A DNA stretch of 64,000 nt from Arthrobacter oryzae (GTDB taxonomy: Bacteria; Actinomycetota; Actinomycetes; Actinomycetales; Micrococcaceae). A model generated the notes under the pieces. The model searched no databases and was not told where the DNA came from. It saw only the letters and a program-made list of their open reading frames with translations. Positions 26,372 to 35,200 of this stretch are shown one piece after another. Every line of letters begins with the position of its first letter. Within the stretch, counting starts at the first letter, position 1. A program made the position numbers and the translations under genes. The stretch is from assembly GCF_030718995.1 (NCBI RefSeq), contig NZ_CP132204.1, positions 3,658,001-3,722,000 of the forward strand, read 5' to 3'.

Positions 26372-26443
26372 GGTATCTCCTGATCGGCCATCCGGTCGTG
26401 CAAGGCGGCGGTTCCGACAGGACGCCGCCCGCCGTCGGAATTC

Positions 26444-28969
26444 TCAGGTCAACGATACCCGCGCACGGACGTCGCCGAGCCCGCGGGCGAGGATGAGCTG
26501 TGCCCCCGCTGCCAGGCTTTCCCACTTACCGGTTGCCTCGTTCCAGCGGCGTCGCGGCCGTTCGTCACAGGCTACGTGCACGGTGACCGTGGTACCTGCC
26601 GGGACGTCGACCCCTGCGTAGCCCACCAGCCTGACGGGCTGGTCCAGTTCGGCCGGGTCAAGGTAGACCTGCACGGTTTCGCGGGAGTAGCGTTCGGAGG
26701 TGTTTGTCACGTCCACCGACAAGAGCAGTTCCGCCCCGTTGTTCGGGATGAGCTGAACCGAGTTGTAGGCCCAGCTGCCGTAGCCCAGGCCGTGTCCAAA
26801 CCAGAACAGCGGCGTGGGTGCGTTGCCGGCATAAAAGCCGCGGTAGCCGACCGAAGTGCCCTCGGCGTATGTGAGCCGGAGGTCCTCGTCCGGCTCTACT
26901 TCCCAGGCAGGAGCGGCGCCGTCGGCCCGGGGGTAGCTGGAGACAAGGCGCCCCGTGGGCTCGAGTTCCCCGGTCAGCACTGCGGCGACCGCATTACCCC
27001 CTTCCTGCCCCGGTAAGCCCGCAATAACCACCGCGTCAACCTGCTCCAGCCAGGGCATCAGAACGGGGGTGGCGGAATTGACCACCACGACCGTCCGCTT
27101 GGCCACGGCGGCGACGCGGTACACAAGCTCGTCCTGGCGTCCCGGCAGGACCAGGGTCTGTTTGTCCGCGGCTTCCGTTTCCTGCTCCTCCGTCAGGCCG
27201 ACGACGACCACCGCCGTCTCCGCCGCGCTGGCCGCCTCCTCCGCGTTGCGGAGCAGGTCGTCGTCCGGGATTGGAACGGGGGTGGCCACGAGTGCAAGTT
27301 GCCCGACGGCACCTATGGTGAGGAGGTGGCTCTCCTCGCTGAGGCCCAGGGACGCATCCTGCAGGAGGGATTCCCGGCGGTTGGCAGTGCCGAGGGCTAC
27401 TGTGGCGGTCACCGTGCTCCCCGCACGTAGCGCCACTACTTCTGCGAAGGCCGGTGGACGGAGCATTCCCTCGCCTGGATCCTTGCCGGCGAGTACCAGT
27501 TCGGCGTGCAGGGCGGTACCGTCGTCGGCGGCAACAGCCCAGGTGCCGGCACCGATGCCGCCCAGCATCACTGGACCCGACTCGTTAGACAGCGTAGCGG
27601 TCAGCACCGCCTTCGCGGGCACTTGGGGGAGTCCGTCGTCCCATCCAACGGTGATACTGGAGGCGTCCTCGTGCCGGCGGGAAAGCTCTGTGCCATCGGC
27701 GGCCAGCAGCCGTACTTCCATGCCCGGGGTGCCAGTCGCCGGATCGGTGAGGTAGGCCGGGTCTGCAGGCACGGGCCGAGTGCGTACGCCAACGCCGTCG
27801 GCGATCACTAGGCGGTTGCCCAGCCGGGTGGTCATTCCTTCCGCGATAGTGGACTGGTACGGAGGGTTGACTTGGGCCGAGCCTCCGCCCATGTTCACGG
27901 TTGCGAGGGCGTGCCGCCCGATGAGCGCCACGGAGCCGGTGCCGGAAAGCGGCAAGACGCCGGAGTTGGCCACCACAGTCATCCCGCGTGCAGCAATGCG
28001 GAGCAGTTGTTCCTTGCGTTCGGGGGAGTCCACTGCTGGCAGGCCCTCCGCCCATTTCTTCGGGGGCGCCCCGGCAGGAGCAAGGGCACCTGTCCTGTCC
28101 GCCAGGCGCAGCAGCCGGCTGACGTGGCCGTCGACGGTGGCCTCAGCGACTTCCCCGGCCTGCACAGCCGCGACGAGGCGTTCACCCCACGGCCCGTCCG
28201 GCCCCGGCATGACCAGGTCCAAACCTCCGTTGGCTGATGCGCCAGAGCGCTTTGTGGCGAACCAGTCGCTCATGATGGCGCCGTCCCAGCCCCACTCGTC
28301 CTTGACGATGCTGTTCTGGATCTGGTCATGCTCGGTGGCAGGGGTTCCGTTGACGTCGTTGTAGGCGGACATCATGGACCAGGCGTTGACGTCTTGAACA
28401 ACCATTTCGAACGGCAGTAAGTAGACCTCCCGAAGTGCGGTTTCAGAAACCCGGGAGTCTACGAAATTGCGCAGCGTCTCGGATTCGTTTGCGACAAGAT
28501 GCTTCAGGCAAGCAGCGGTTCCCTTGCCCTGAAGGCCCCTCACGTAGCCAACCGCCGTGCGTCCGGTCAGGTACGGGTCTTCGGAATAGGCTTCAAACAG
28601 GCGCCCTCCGAGGGGTGAGCGGTGCAGGTTGATGGTCGGTCCGAGGACAACGTGGATGTGCTGTCGCTGTGCTTCTTCCGCGAGCATGGTCCCCACCTGC
28701 TCGGCAACGGCATCGTCCCAGGAAGCTGCGACGAGAGTGGCGTTTGGAAACAGTGCGACTGCGTCGCCTCCTGCGAACTTCAGGCCGCGGACTCCCGTTG
28801 GCCCGTCGGAAAACGCCAGGGGAGCAAGGCCGATTCTGTCGTTGCCGGGCAGTGTGAACGCCGTCTCGCCGGTGAGTAGATGAACCTTTTCCTCAAGCGA
28901 GAGCCGGGCGACCAAAAGTGAATAGTCGTAGGTGGTGTCCGTAACGGAGGCGGGCAGGGGACGGGCCAC
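26444..28969 (-). CDS. Glycoside hydrolase family 3 beta-glucosidase with PA14 insert (copy 2)
   Basis: An 841-residue GH3 enzyme with the same architecture as the one at 3035. The barrel has SLEEKVHLLTG, KHLVANESETL and the nucleophile Asp in AIMSDWFATKRSG near residue 235. A PA14-like insert follows at about 420-540 (MEVRLLAADGTEL), then the second domain and a fibronectin-III-like end. There is no signal peptide, so it is cytosolic. The start is GTG at 28969, one base after the transporter's stop codon; AGGAAAG lies a little upstream. The identical layout with clearly different sequence suggests an old duplication or separate acquisition, with different aglycone preference. Confidence 0.93.
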   Translation of the reverse strand: MARPLPASVTDTTYDYSLLVARLSLEEKVHLLTGETAFTLPGNDRIGLAPLAFSDGPTGVRGLKFAGGDAVALFPNATLVAASWDDAVAEQVGTMLAEEAQRQHIHVVLGPTINLHRSPLGGRLFEAYSEDPYLTGRTAVGYVRGLQGKGTAACLKHLVANESETLRNFVDSRVSETALREVYLLPFEMVVQDVNAWSMMSAYNDVNGTPATEHDQIQNSIVKDEWGWDGAIMSDWFATKRSGASANGGLDLVMPGPDGPWGERLVAAVQAGEVAEATVDGHVSRLLRLADRTGALAPAGAPPKKWAEGLPAVDSPERKEQLLRIAARGMTVVANSGVLPLSGTGSVALIGRHALATVNMGGGSAQVNPPYQSTIAEGMTTRLGNRLVIADGVGVRTRPVPADPAYLTDPATGTPGMEVRLLAADGTELSRRHEDASSITVGWDDGLPQVPAKAVLTATLSNESGPVMLGGIGAGTWAVAADDGTALHAELVLAGKDPGEGMLRPPAFAEVVALRAGSTVTATVALGTANRRESLLQDASLGLSEESHLLTIGAVGQLALVATPVPIPDDDLLRNAEEAASAAETAVVVVGLTEEQETEAADKQTLVLPGRQDELVYRVAAVAKRTVVVVNSATPVLMPWLEQVDAVVIAGLPGQEGGNAVAAVLTGELEPTGRLVSSYPRADGAAPAWEVEPDEDLRLTYAEGTSVGYRGFYAGNAPTPLFWFGHGLGYGSWAYNSVQLIPNNGAELLLSVDVTNTSERYSRETVQVYLDPAELDQPVRLVGYAGVDVPAGTTVTVHVACDERPRRRWNEATGKWESLAAGAQLILARGLGDVRARVSLT

Positions 28970-28970
28970 G

Positions 28971-30284
28971 CTATTTCACTTTCCTGATGGGGAGGATGAC
29001 CAAGGCTCCGGCGAGGGCTGCGGCAGCCGCTGCGCCCAGCAGCAGCCCGTAGTTTGGCCCGGCAGCGGCAGCACCGACGGTCAGCAGCCAGGCCCCCGCG
29101 AACGGCGCCAGGGACTGGGGTGCCGCGTTAGCCATGTTGAACACGCCCAGATCCTTGGCTGTGCTGTCGGGGTTGGGGAGGACCTCAAGGACGAGCGCCA
29201 TGTCCACGCTGGCATAGATACCGAAAGCCATGCCGAGCAGAGCCTCCACCAGGTAGAACTGACCGACCGACTCGACGTGAACGAGCATGTACGTGCCAAC
29301 TGCGAACAGGGCGGTGGCGACTGCCACCGGAAGTTTGCGGCGCCCGGCGCGGTCGGACAGCCAGCCGGCAACATAGCTGGCCGGAACCAGTGCCAGCGTG
29401 TACACCAGTACGCCCATAAATACGACGCCGGCGGCTTCGGCAGCTCCGATGTGCAGACGGTCGACGACGAACGGGAGCCTGAAAGAAGTGAACATGAAGC
29501 TGGAGAGGAAAATGAGGAACCGTGACCACCAAGCGAAGCCGTAGTCGGGGTGCTTGACCGGGTTAACCCAGAAGGACTTGATCAGTTCGCTCCCGGTGAG
29601 GCGGGCAGGACGCTCTTTCAGCACAGGGTCCCTCAGGACCAGGGCGTAGACCACCATGCCTAGAACGCCTACGGCTGCGGGTGCCATGAAGAGCAGGAAC
29701 ATGTCGGTGGCGAATAGCGATGCAAACCAGGTGGCCGCGAGAATGCCAACGTTCTGCATAACGCCGACGGTAGCGGACACGCTGGCGTATTGCTTTTCGG
29801 GCAGCTGATCCGCCAAGGTGGCGACAAACGGGCTGATGGCTGCGTTGGCGCCAAGCTGGGCGACGAACCAGCTGATCATCAGCACCTCGGCGCTGTTGGC
29901 CTGGCTGATCGCGAACAGGGCTGCCGCCATGACGAGGGAACCGCCAATGAGCCACGGACGACGCCGTCCGAAACGGGAAGTGGTGCGGTCCGAGAGACGG
30001 CCAAAGACTGCGTTGCCGATCACGGCCGCAAGGGCACCAATGCCCAGAACCGAGCCGACGATGCTGGTGCGGGCCGTCGGGTCGTCGGTGAGCGTTGAGA
30101 CCTTAAGGGCCATGGACACCATGACCGGTCCCAGCAGGGCGATGAACAAGGTCAGCTGGGCAAACCCCAACGCTGCGATGAATAGCGGGCCTTTGGCTTC
30201 GGTGGGCTTTTCTCCGCAGGAGGGGCCGGTTGGGCGCTGGCCCCGTAAGCGCGGGGCGAGGACGTTGTGGTTTCCGATGGACAT
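28971..30284 (-). CDS. MFS transporter, GPH/SUT-like glycoside symporter
   Basis: A 437-residue major facilitator protein with about 12 transmembrane segments. The loop after segment 2 is GRLSDRTTSRFGRRRPWLIGG; the RFGRRRPW form is typical of glycoside:cation symporters of the GPH/SLC45 kind. A second MFS loop, GWLSDRAGRRK, opens the other half. GGAG precedes the ATG. It is followed with no gap by GH3 beta-glucosidase copy 2, so the pair likely imports an intact beta-glucoside and hydrolyses it inside. The aglycone cannot be told from sequence. Confidence 0.88.
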   Translation of the reverse strand: MSIGNHNVLAPRLRGQRPTGPSCGEKPTEAKGPLFIAALGFAQLTLFIALLGPVMVSMALKVSTLTDDPTARTSIVGSVLGIGALAAVIGNAVFGRLSDRTTSRFGRRRPWLIGGSLVMAAALFAISQANSAEVLMISWFVAQLGANAAISPFVATLADQLPEKQYASVSATVGVMQNVGILAATWFASLFATDMFLLFMAPAAVGVLGMVVYALVLRDPVLKERPARLTGSELIKSFWVNPVKHPDYGFAWWSRFLIFLSSFMFTSFRLPFVVDRLHIGAAEAAGVVFMGVLVYTLALVPASYVAGWLSDRAGRRKLPVAVATALFAVGTYMLVHVESVGQFYLVEALLGMAFGIYASVDMALVLEVLPNPDSTAKDLGVFNMANAAPQSLAPFAGAWLLTVGAAAAGPNYGLLLGAAAAAALAGALVILPIRKVK

Positions 30285-30352
30285 CAGTGTCTCCGTGGGT
30301 GGGTGAAGTGCCGAGCGGCGAAGTGAGGGACTATCAGGGTATTAGCTAATAG

Positions 30353-30372
30353 TGAGTATTCATTATTACTCA
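30353..30372. promoter_or_regulatory. Inverted repeat, candidate TetR operator for the glycoside operon
   Basis: TGAGTA (30353-30358) and TACTCA (30367-30372) are separated by 8 bp, about 70 bp before the transporter ATG. The palindrome ATTAGCTAAT sits directly beside it. Size and place fit an operator for the TetR protein encoded at the end of the operon. Confidence 0.45.
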
Positions 30373-30467
30373 AAGTGTGCTGCGCCACAAGGTGATTGGA
30401 ATGCGGCGTCATATTGGAAGCAACGTTGCCGCCCTCTGGCACTGGGTGCTTCCTTCACGCGAAAATG

Positions 30468-30506
30468 CCGGATTGCCCGAAAGTGTTCGTCTTTCGGGCA
30501 ATCCGG
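30468..30506 (-). terminator. Terminator hairpin
   Basis: A perfect 16-bp stem (30468-30483 with 30491-30506) around a 7-nt loop, about 90 bp past the end of the minus-strand dehydrogenase gene (30593). Confidence 0.75.
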
Positions 30507-30592
30507 GGAAGCCGGCTATGTTCTCGAGGGCCCTCTGGAGGCCGCGGCCTTGATCCTCAGGGAGGCGTTCAGTGCTTAGCGTGGAGCACGTG

Positions 30593-31462
30593 TCAGTGTT
30601 GGCGGTAGACGTCGATCACGGCGGAGGCGTCGCGGGCCGCAAGTCCGAGTGCTACGGCGCGTTCCAGGACGGTGACTGTTGCCCTGGTCATGTCGCCGTC
30701 GAAGCCGACCCCCTCCGCAGTTTCACCCACGAGTGCTGCGTCCTTGAGGAATATATCGACGCGTGCTGCAATGTCATCGGTGTCTGCGTTGAGCATGCGG
30801 GGACCGTAGTTATCCAGCATCCATGATGCGCCGGCGCCTCCCTTGACAGCGTCGAATACCTTGGCTGTATCGAGTCCGAGTCGTTCGGCAAAGGCGAGGG
30901 CCTCGGCGGCAACGACCAGCTGGCTGGTGGCCAGTAGCTGGTTGACTATTTTGTACGACTGTCCGTCACCGATGTTCGGCCCGGCAATGACGATCTTTCC
31001 CATGGTTTCAAGCACGGGACGTATCTGTTCGACGGCCTCTGCGTCGCCGGCGGCAAAAAGCGTCAGGGTCCCGGCGACTGCTCCCGGGATTCCTCCGGTA
31101 ACCGGGACGTCCAGCAGGACCGGGCCCCCGGCAGGGCGTTCGGCCGCCAGTTTCTGCATAGCGGCGGGGCCGAAGGTGGACAGGACGACGACGACGGCGC
31201 CGGGGCCGGACGTTGCGTAGACGCCTTGAGGTCCGTTCAGGACTGCTGCGGCCTGCTGTGCGGTCGCCACCATGACCAGCACGATATCGGCAGGGGACGC
31301 TGCGGCTAACGATTCCGACGTCTGAAGCCCGTGTGCGCGGGCTTCAGCGAGTCGCAGGGCTGACGTGTCTACGGCTGTTACTGTGCCTGCCTCGGCGGCG
31401 CGCACGGCCATGGGTAGGCCGATGGCGCCAGCGCCAATGAAAGTGATCCGGGGGGTGCTCAT
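30593..31462 (-). CDS. NAD(P)-dependent 3-hydroxyisobutyrate dehydrogenase-type oxidoreductase
   Basis: A 289-residue beta-hydroxyacid dehydrogenase. The N-terminal Rossmann fold is FIGAGAIGLPMAVRAAEAG. The substrate motif is DVPVTGGIPGAVAGTLTLFAAG. The catalytic Lys region is GDGQSYKIVNQLLATSQLVVAAEALAFAERLG, split here as residues about 165-195 with Lys in YKIVNQL. Relatives oxidise 3-hydroxyisobutyrate, tartronate semialdehyde (reverse) or other short hydroxy acids. The ATG at 31462 follows AAAGGA by 9 nt. The upstream Nramp-like gene is on the same strand, but a hairpin (31499-31530) separates them. The substrate is not clear. Confidence 0.88.
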   Translation of the reverse strand: MSTPRITFIGAGAIGLPMAVRAAEAGTVTAVDTSALRLAEARAHGLQTSESLAAASPADIVLVMVATAQQAAAVLNGPQGVYATSGPGAVVVVLSTFGPAAMQKLAAERPAGGPVLLDVPVTGGIPGAVAGTLTLFAAGDAEAVEQIRPVLETMGKIVIAGPNIGDGQSYKIVNQLLATSQLVVAAEALAFAERLGLDTAKVFDAVKGGAGASWMLDNYGPRMLNADTDDIAARVDIFLKDAALVGETAEGVGFDGDMTRATVTVLERAVALGLAARDASAVIDVYRQH

Positions 31463-31498
31463 GGCAAGCATCCTTTCTTGAGGCGGGAACGCGCAGGA

Positions 31499-31530
31499 GG
31501 CGTGGCCGGGCATCCAAGCCCGGCCACGCC
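31499..31530 (-). terminator. Terminator hairpin after the Nramp-like gene
   Basis: A perfect 13-bp stem (31499-31511 with 31518-31530), loop 6 nt, lies 8 bp past the transporter stop and before the dehydrogenase ribosome site. Its GGCGTGGCCGG arm recurs in the hairpin at 63761-63800. Confidence 0.75.
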
Positions 31531-31538
31531 GTATGTTC

Positions 31539-33017
31539 CTATGCGCCCGTGAGGGATTGAATCTGTGTGACGGTGGTGAAGATTGCAACGGCTGCGTAGA
31601 AGAGCACAGCGAGGCCCAGGGCTGCGATGCGTGGGCGATTGATGCGCACTAGTTTGTGGAGGCTGCGGTTGAGCCGGATCAGGAGGGCGCAGTACACCAC
31701 CATGACCCCGCAGTTGAGAATCGCTGCCATGGCCAGGAGGGTGATGGGCTGGGTGATACCCACACTGAGGATGATGACGCCCAGGAGCACCATCGTCCAC
31801 ACGGAGGTGCTGTAGATCTTGGCCTCGGTCCAGAATTTGTGATCGCGGAGGTAGCTGACTGCCACGACGTCGGCGACGACGCGGGCGACGATGTCCACCA
31901 CTGCGAGGTTCGCGAACATCAGGGCAACGGTGCCGATGAGCAGGTAGAACGTCTGCAGCGGACCGCCGAACTGCTCGCCGATGATATTGGCCTGCACCTG
32001 GATGAAGGACAGGTCGCCCTTGCCTTCGTACGTGCCAACCGGCATCAGCCTGTACGCGAGGAGTGAGAAGATGACGATCGTGAACAGGCCAATGACGAAG
32101 AAGGACCAGAACTGCTCGGTCTTCGCGTTCTTCCACCAGATCCTCCAGTGCCCTTCGCTCTCCGGAGTGACGGCAAACTGCGTGCCGGTGGCTGATCCGG
32201 CCTCTTCATGGCCCGTGATTGGGGAGACAATGCGGGGTGCGTGGGCACCCATGCCCCAGCCCTTGTCGCGAATATAGTTGCTCACTGTCAGGTTGAGCGC
32301 TCCGCCGCCACCGGCGAAGACCATGGCCGTCACAAGGAACGCCGCGGGGATGCCCTCCGGCATGCGCCCGGCTCCCTGGACGGTTCCCGCGGGCAGTGCT
32401 GCCCACGGCTCCCAGCCGATGACGAACAGAATGATAACGACCGCGAACACCAGGATTGCGATGACCTTGAGGAACTCGATCTTCTCAACTGTCTTGTAGA
32501 CGATCGGCGACAGTGTCAGCACGAGGCCGATGATCACGAGGCCGCCGACGGCGATCCATTGGACATTGCCCTGGCCGCCCGCCGTGAATGTCACCATGGT
32601 GGCGGCGCTGCTCATCCAGCCAGGCCAGGCGAATGGGATGACGGTCATGATGACAAACAGGGGAGCCCAGCCGCGCCAGAGGCGGGTGAAGCCCGTTACG
32701 GCGGTTTCGCCCGTGGCCAAGGTGTAGCGGGCCACCTCTGTGTTAATGAAGTACTGCAGGCCGAGCCCTACTGCTGCTGCCCAAAGGAAGGTCAGGCCGA
32801 CCTGGCTGGTGATGTAGGGGTGGGAAATGTATTCGCCCGATCCGATGCCGACGGCGACGAGGATGATACCCGGGCCGAGCATCTTGCGGAGCGCGACGGG
32901 TTTGGGCAGCTCGGCCCAACGCAGGGCCGGAAGCCGGCCGGTTTTCTGACGTCCGCCGGAACCGGAGGCGTCTTTGTCCTCCAGCGCGTCGGCGGTTTGT
33001 GGATCATGCAATGTCAT
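31539..33017 (-). CDS. Nramp-related membrane transporter, atypical metal-binding motif
   Basis: A 492-residue membrane protein with about 11 transmembrane segments, annotated by family resemblance as Nramp. In canonical Nramp metal transporters the first segment carries DPGN; here the matching stretch reads GPGIILVAVGIGSGEYISHP, so the Asp and Asn are absent. A large hydrophilic insert (about 260-310, including GHEEAGSATGTQFAV) is also unusual. GAAGG precedes the ATG. It may carry an organic or non-canonical substrate. It is divergent from a two-subunit CoA-transferase operon across a 359-bp regulatory gap, which hints at a catabolic role by inference only. Confidence 0.78.
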   Translation of the reverse strand: MTLHDPQTADALEDKDASGSGGRQKTGRLPALRWAELPKPVALRKMLGPGIILVAVGIGSGEYISHPYITSQVGLTFLWAAAVGLGLQYFINTEVARYTLATGETAVTGFTRLWRGWAPLFVIMTVIPFAWPGWMSSAATMVTFTAGGQGNVQWIAVGGLVIIGLVLTLSPIVYKTVEKIEFLKVIAILVFAVVIILFVIGWEPWAALPAGTVQGAGRMPEGIPAAFLVTAMVFAGGGGALNLTVSNYIRDKGWGMGAHAPRIVSPITGHEEAGSATGTQFAVTPESEGHWRIWWKNAKTEQFWSFFVIGLFTIVIFSLLAYRLMPVGTYEGKGDLSFIQVQANIIGEQFGGPLQTFYLLIGTVALMFANLAVVDIVARVVADVVAVSYLRDHKFWTEAKIYSTSVWTMVLLGVIILSVGITQPITLLAMAAILNCGVMVVYCALLIRLNRSLHKLVRINRPRIAALGLAVLFYAAVAIFTTVTQIQSLTGA

Positions 33018-33376
33018 GGCCTTCGCTCGTTCTCGTTGATGTGTCCTGAGGCGCGTTCGCTGCCTGCCGGCGTTGGCAGTAGCGGCCTTGTGGCTGATGA
33101 GGTGCTGTTACTTGCACATCCTGCAACATCGCCGGGTGTGACGCTCGTAACAACTCCTACCAGAATGCTAGGGACTGGCAGCTATCTAACACAAATACCA
33201 ATGGATGATAGTTCCATCCGATTCTTAGATGAATACGGCGAGTGCGAATTGAGTGCAATATATCTAGATCCCTGATAACTCAGTCCGCGATTGGTATTGG
33301 ACATCGAATAAGTCGTCTTGGGAAAGTGGAGCCATTAGGACGCACCGTTCTCTGCGGTATCGAAGGAGTTTCCAAG
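33018..33376. promoter_or_regulatory. Divergent control region between Nramp-like and CoA-transferase genes
   Basis: A 359-bp region with no gene; it turns AT-rich from about 33165. AATACCAAT (33194-33202) and its inverted copy ATTGGTATT (33290-33298) lie 96 bp apart, a spacing that would allow looping. ACAAATACCAAT (33191-33202) recurs exactly at 58514-58525 before the hydrolase gene, and GTATTGGAC (33294-33302) is the inverse of GTCCAATAC before the CaiB gene (55441-55449). Candidate binding sites of a shared regulator. Confidence 0.5.
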
Positions 33377-34399
33377 TTGACCATGCAAGCGTCGACCACG
33401 CGGCCAGGGGCTTCCCCTGGCAGGACCAAGAACAAGGCGCTTTCCATGCAGGAAGCGATTGCCCGATATGTCCACGACGGCAATGTCGTGGCGATTGAGG
33501 GCTTCACGCACGCGATACCCACGGCGGCCGGACACGAGATCATCCGCCAGCGTCGGAAGGATCTGACCCTGGTGCGTATGACTGCGGACATAGTAGTTGA
33601 CCAAATGCTTGCCGGCGGCTGCATCAGCACATTGGTGTCGTCATTTGTCGGGAACTCATCGGCTGGATCCCTGGGGGAGCTGCGCCGCAGGGTGGAAAGG
33701 GCCGACCCCGAGCCGCTCGAATATCAGGAGTACAGCCACTACGGGATGATCTGCCGGTATCTGGCAGGCGCGCAGCGACTCCCCTTCTATCCCCTCCGCT
33801 CTTATTTCGGATCCGACCTCCCCAGAATTCAACCGGGAATGCGCAAGGTCGCCTCGCCTTTTCCCGATGAGGACGGTACATACGAAGAGATTTACGTGGT
33901 GCCCCCCATAAATCCTGACGTCACGATCGTGCATGCCCAGCGGGCCGACCGTTCGGGCAACACGCAGATGTGGGGACTCACCGGAATCCAGGCCGAAGCG
34001 GTGTTCGCCGCCAAGCGGGCGATCGTGGTCGTCGAGGAGATCGTTGACGACGACGTGATCCGGGCGGACCCGAACCGAACTGTGATTCCCGCGCTCGCGG
34101 TGGATGCCGTTGTTGAATGCCCCGGAGCCACCCATCCGTCATTTTCACAGGGCTACTCGGATCGGGACAACGACTTTTACCGTTCCTGGTCAGGCATCAG
34201 CGCAGACCCCGTTAGCCTGTCGGCCTGGATGGATGAGTGGATCTACGGGACAACGGATCACGCAGAGTACCTGGCCAAGCTCGGCGAGGCCACGTTGGCC
34301 CGCCTCCGTGTGGGACAGGCTTTGAGCGGTCAGGTCAACTACGGAACACGTCTAGAGGCGGCGGACAGCGCCAGCGACAACACTAAGGACCAGCAATGA
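33377..34399 (+). CDS. CoA-transferase subunit A (glutaconate/3-oxoadipate CoA-transferase type)
   Basis: A 340-residue class I CoA-transferase alpha-like subunit. The N-terminal core reads SMQEAIARYVHDGNVVAIEGFTHAIPTAAGHEIIRQ, here at about residues 22-57; it also carries RMTADIVVDQMLAGG and HAQRADRSGNTQMWG. Start: TTG at 33377, with AAGGAG 8 nt upstream; the ATG at 33383 would leave 14 nt. Larger than PcaI, it is closer to GctA/IpdA. With subunit B (ATGA overlap) it may move CoA to 3-oxoadipate. An alternative is hydrolytic ring opening of a cyclic ketone CoA ester, as IpdAB does in steroid breakdown. Confidence 0.85.
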   Translation: MTMQASTTRPGASPGRTKNKALSMQEAIARYVHDGNVVAIEGFTHAIPTAAGHEIIRQRRKDLTLVRMTADIVVDQMLAGGCISTLVSSFVGNSSAGSLGELRRRVERADPEPLEYQEYSHYGMICRYLAGAQRLPFYPLRSYFGSDLPRIQPGMRKVASPFPDEDGTYEEIYVVPPINPDVTIVHAQRADRSGNTQMWGLTGIQAEAVFAAKRAIVVVEEIVDDDVIRADPNRTVIPALAVDAVVECPGATHPSFSQGYSDRDNDFYRSWSGISADPVSLSAWMDEWIYGTTDHAEYLAKLGEATLARLRVGQALSGQVNYGTRLEAADSASDNTKDQQ

Positions 34400-35175
34400 C
34401 TTCATTGGCCGCAGACATAGGCATCAGCGCTACGGAGTTGCTCACCGTAGTCGCGTCCCGCGAGCTTGCAGGACGACACACCGTCTTCGCTGGAATCGGG
34501 CTGCCAACCCTGGCCGTTTCGCTAGCGAGCCTGACAGCTGCCCCGGACCTGGAAATCGTGTACGAGTCCGGCGTCTGTGGCGCCCATCCTTCCCACCTTC
34601 CCGAGACCATTGCGGACGCCGTCCTCATCACCGGAGCAGAGGCGGTTCTTTCCATGCCGGTCCTATTCGGCTACGTCCTTCAGGGCGGTCACATAGACGT
34701 TGGATTCCTTGGCGCGGCCCAGATCGACAGGTGGGGCAACCTGAATTCCTCGGTGATTGGCCCCTGGGAGAAACCGAAGGTGAGGTTACCCGGATCAGGG
34801 GGAGCAGTGGAAGTGGCGGCCAACTCGAAGGAAGTATTTGTGGTGATGCGCCGCCACGATTCCCGCACATTTGTGGAGCAACTGGACTTCTGCACCTCTC
34901 CCGGACCCGACCGTGCGCTTGCTGAGGGCGGCAGGGTCAGGGGAGCAGGGGTGACCAAGGTCATCACCGAACTCGGAATCCTCACCCGGTCCGGCGTCCA
35001 TGACGAGCTAAAGCTGACGGCCGTCCACGAAGGCATCTCAGTTGACCAGGTCCGCGAAAATACCGGTTGGGACCTTAAGGTGTCCGACGACCTTAGGGTC
35101 ACCCCGCAACCCACAGCCGATGAGCTGCGGCTGTTGCGTACCGAGATCGACCCCCGCAGGGTCTACCTGCGCTGA
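34396..35175 (+). CDS. CoA-transferase subunit B
   Basis: A 259-residue class I CoA-transferase beta-like subunit. The segment DLEIVYESGVCGAHP contains the Glu at the place of the catalytic glutamate of GctB-type enzymes. GFLGAAQIDRWGNLNSSVIG is the family-typical motif. Its ATG overlaps the stop of subunit A by 4 bp, so they are made in equal amount. The downstream neighbour, 25 bp away, is a muconate-cycloisomerase-like gene, and a PcaF-like thiolase ends the same gene group. That supports a 3-oxoadipate role, although specificity cannot be fixed from sequence. Confidence 0.87.
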   Translation: MTSLAADIGISATELLTVVASRELAGRHTVFAGIGLPTLAVSLASLTAAPDLEIVYESGVCGAHPSHLPETIADAVLITGAEAVLSMPVLFGYVLQGGHIDVGFLGAAQIDRWGNLNSSVIGPWEKPKVRLPGSGGAVEVAANSKEVFVVMRRHDSRTFVEQLDFCTSPGPDRALAEGGRVRGAGVTKVITELGILTRSGVHDELKLTAVHEGISVDQVRENTGWDLKVSDDLRVTPQPTADELRLLRTEIDPRRVYLR

Positions 35176-35200
35176 TGACTCTAGAGAAAAGAGCACGGAC

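Larger units (their letters stand above)
30285..30592. other. Intergenic region with operator-like repeat and terminator
   Basis: A 308-bp non-coding stretch. The left half holds the presumed promoter of the minus-strand transporter/GH3/TetR operon: an AT-rich segment with the palindrome ATTAGCTAAT (30341-30350) and a TGAGTA/TACTCA inverted repeat. The right half holds a strong hairpin (30468-30506) serving the gene ending at 30593. Short open frames across it run through the hairpin and lack coding character. Confidence 0.7.

Noticed and set aside
30352..30579. Possible small gene in the 30285-30592 gap
   Set aside because: The frame runs through a perfect 16-bp terminator hairpin and lacks a ribosome site and family resemblance.
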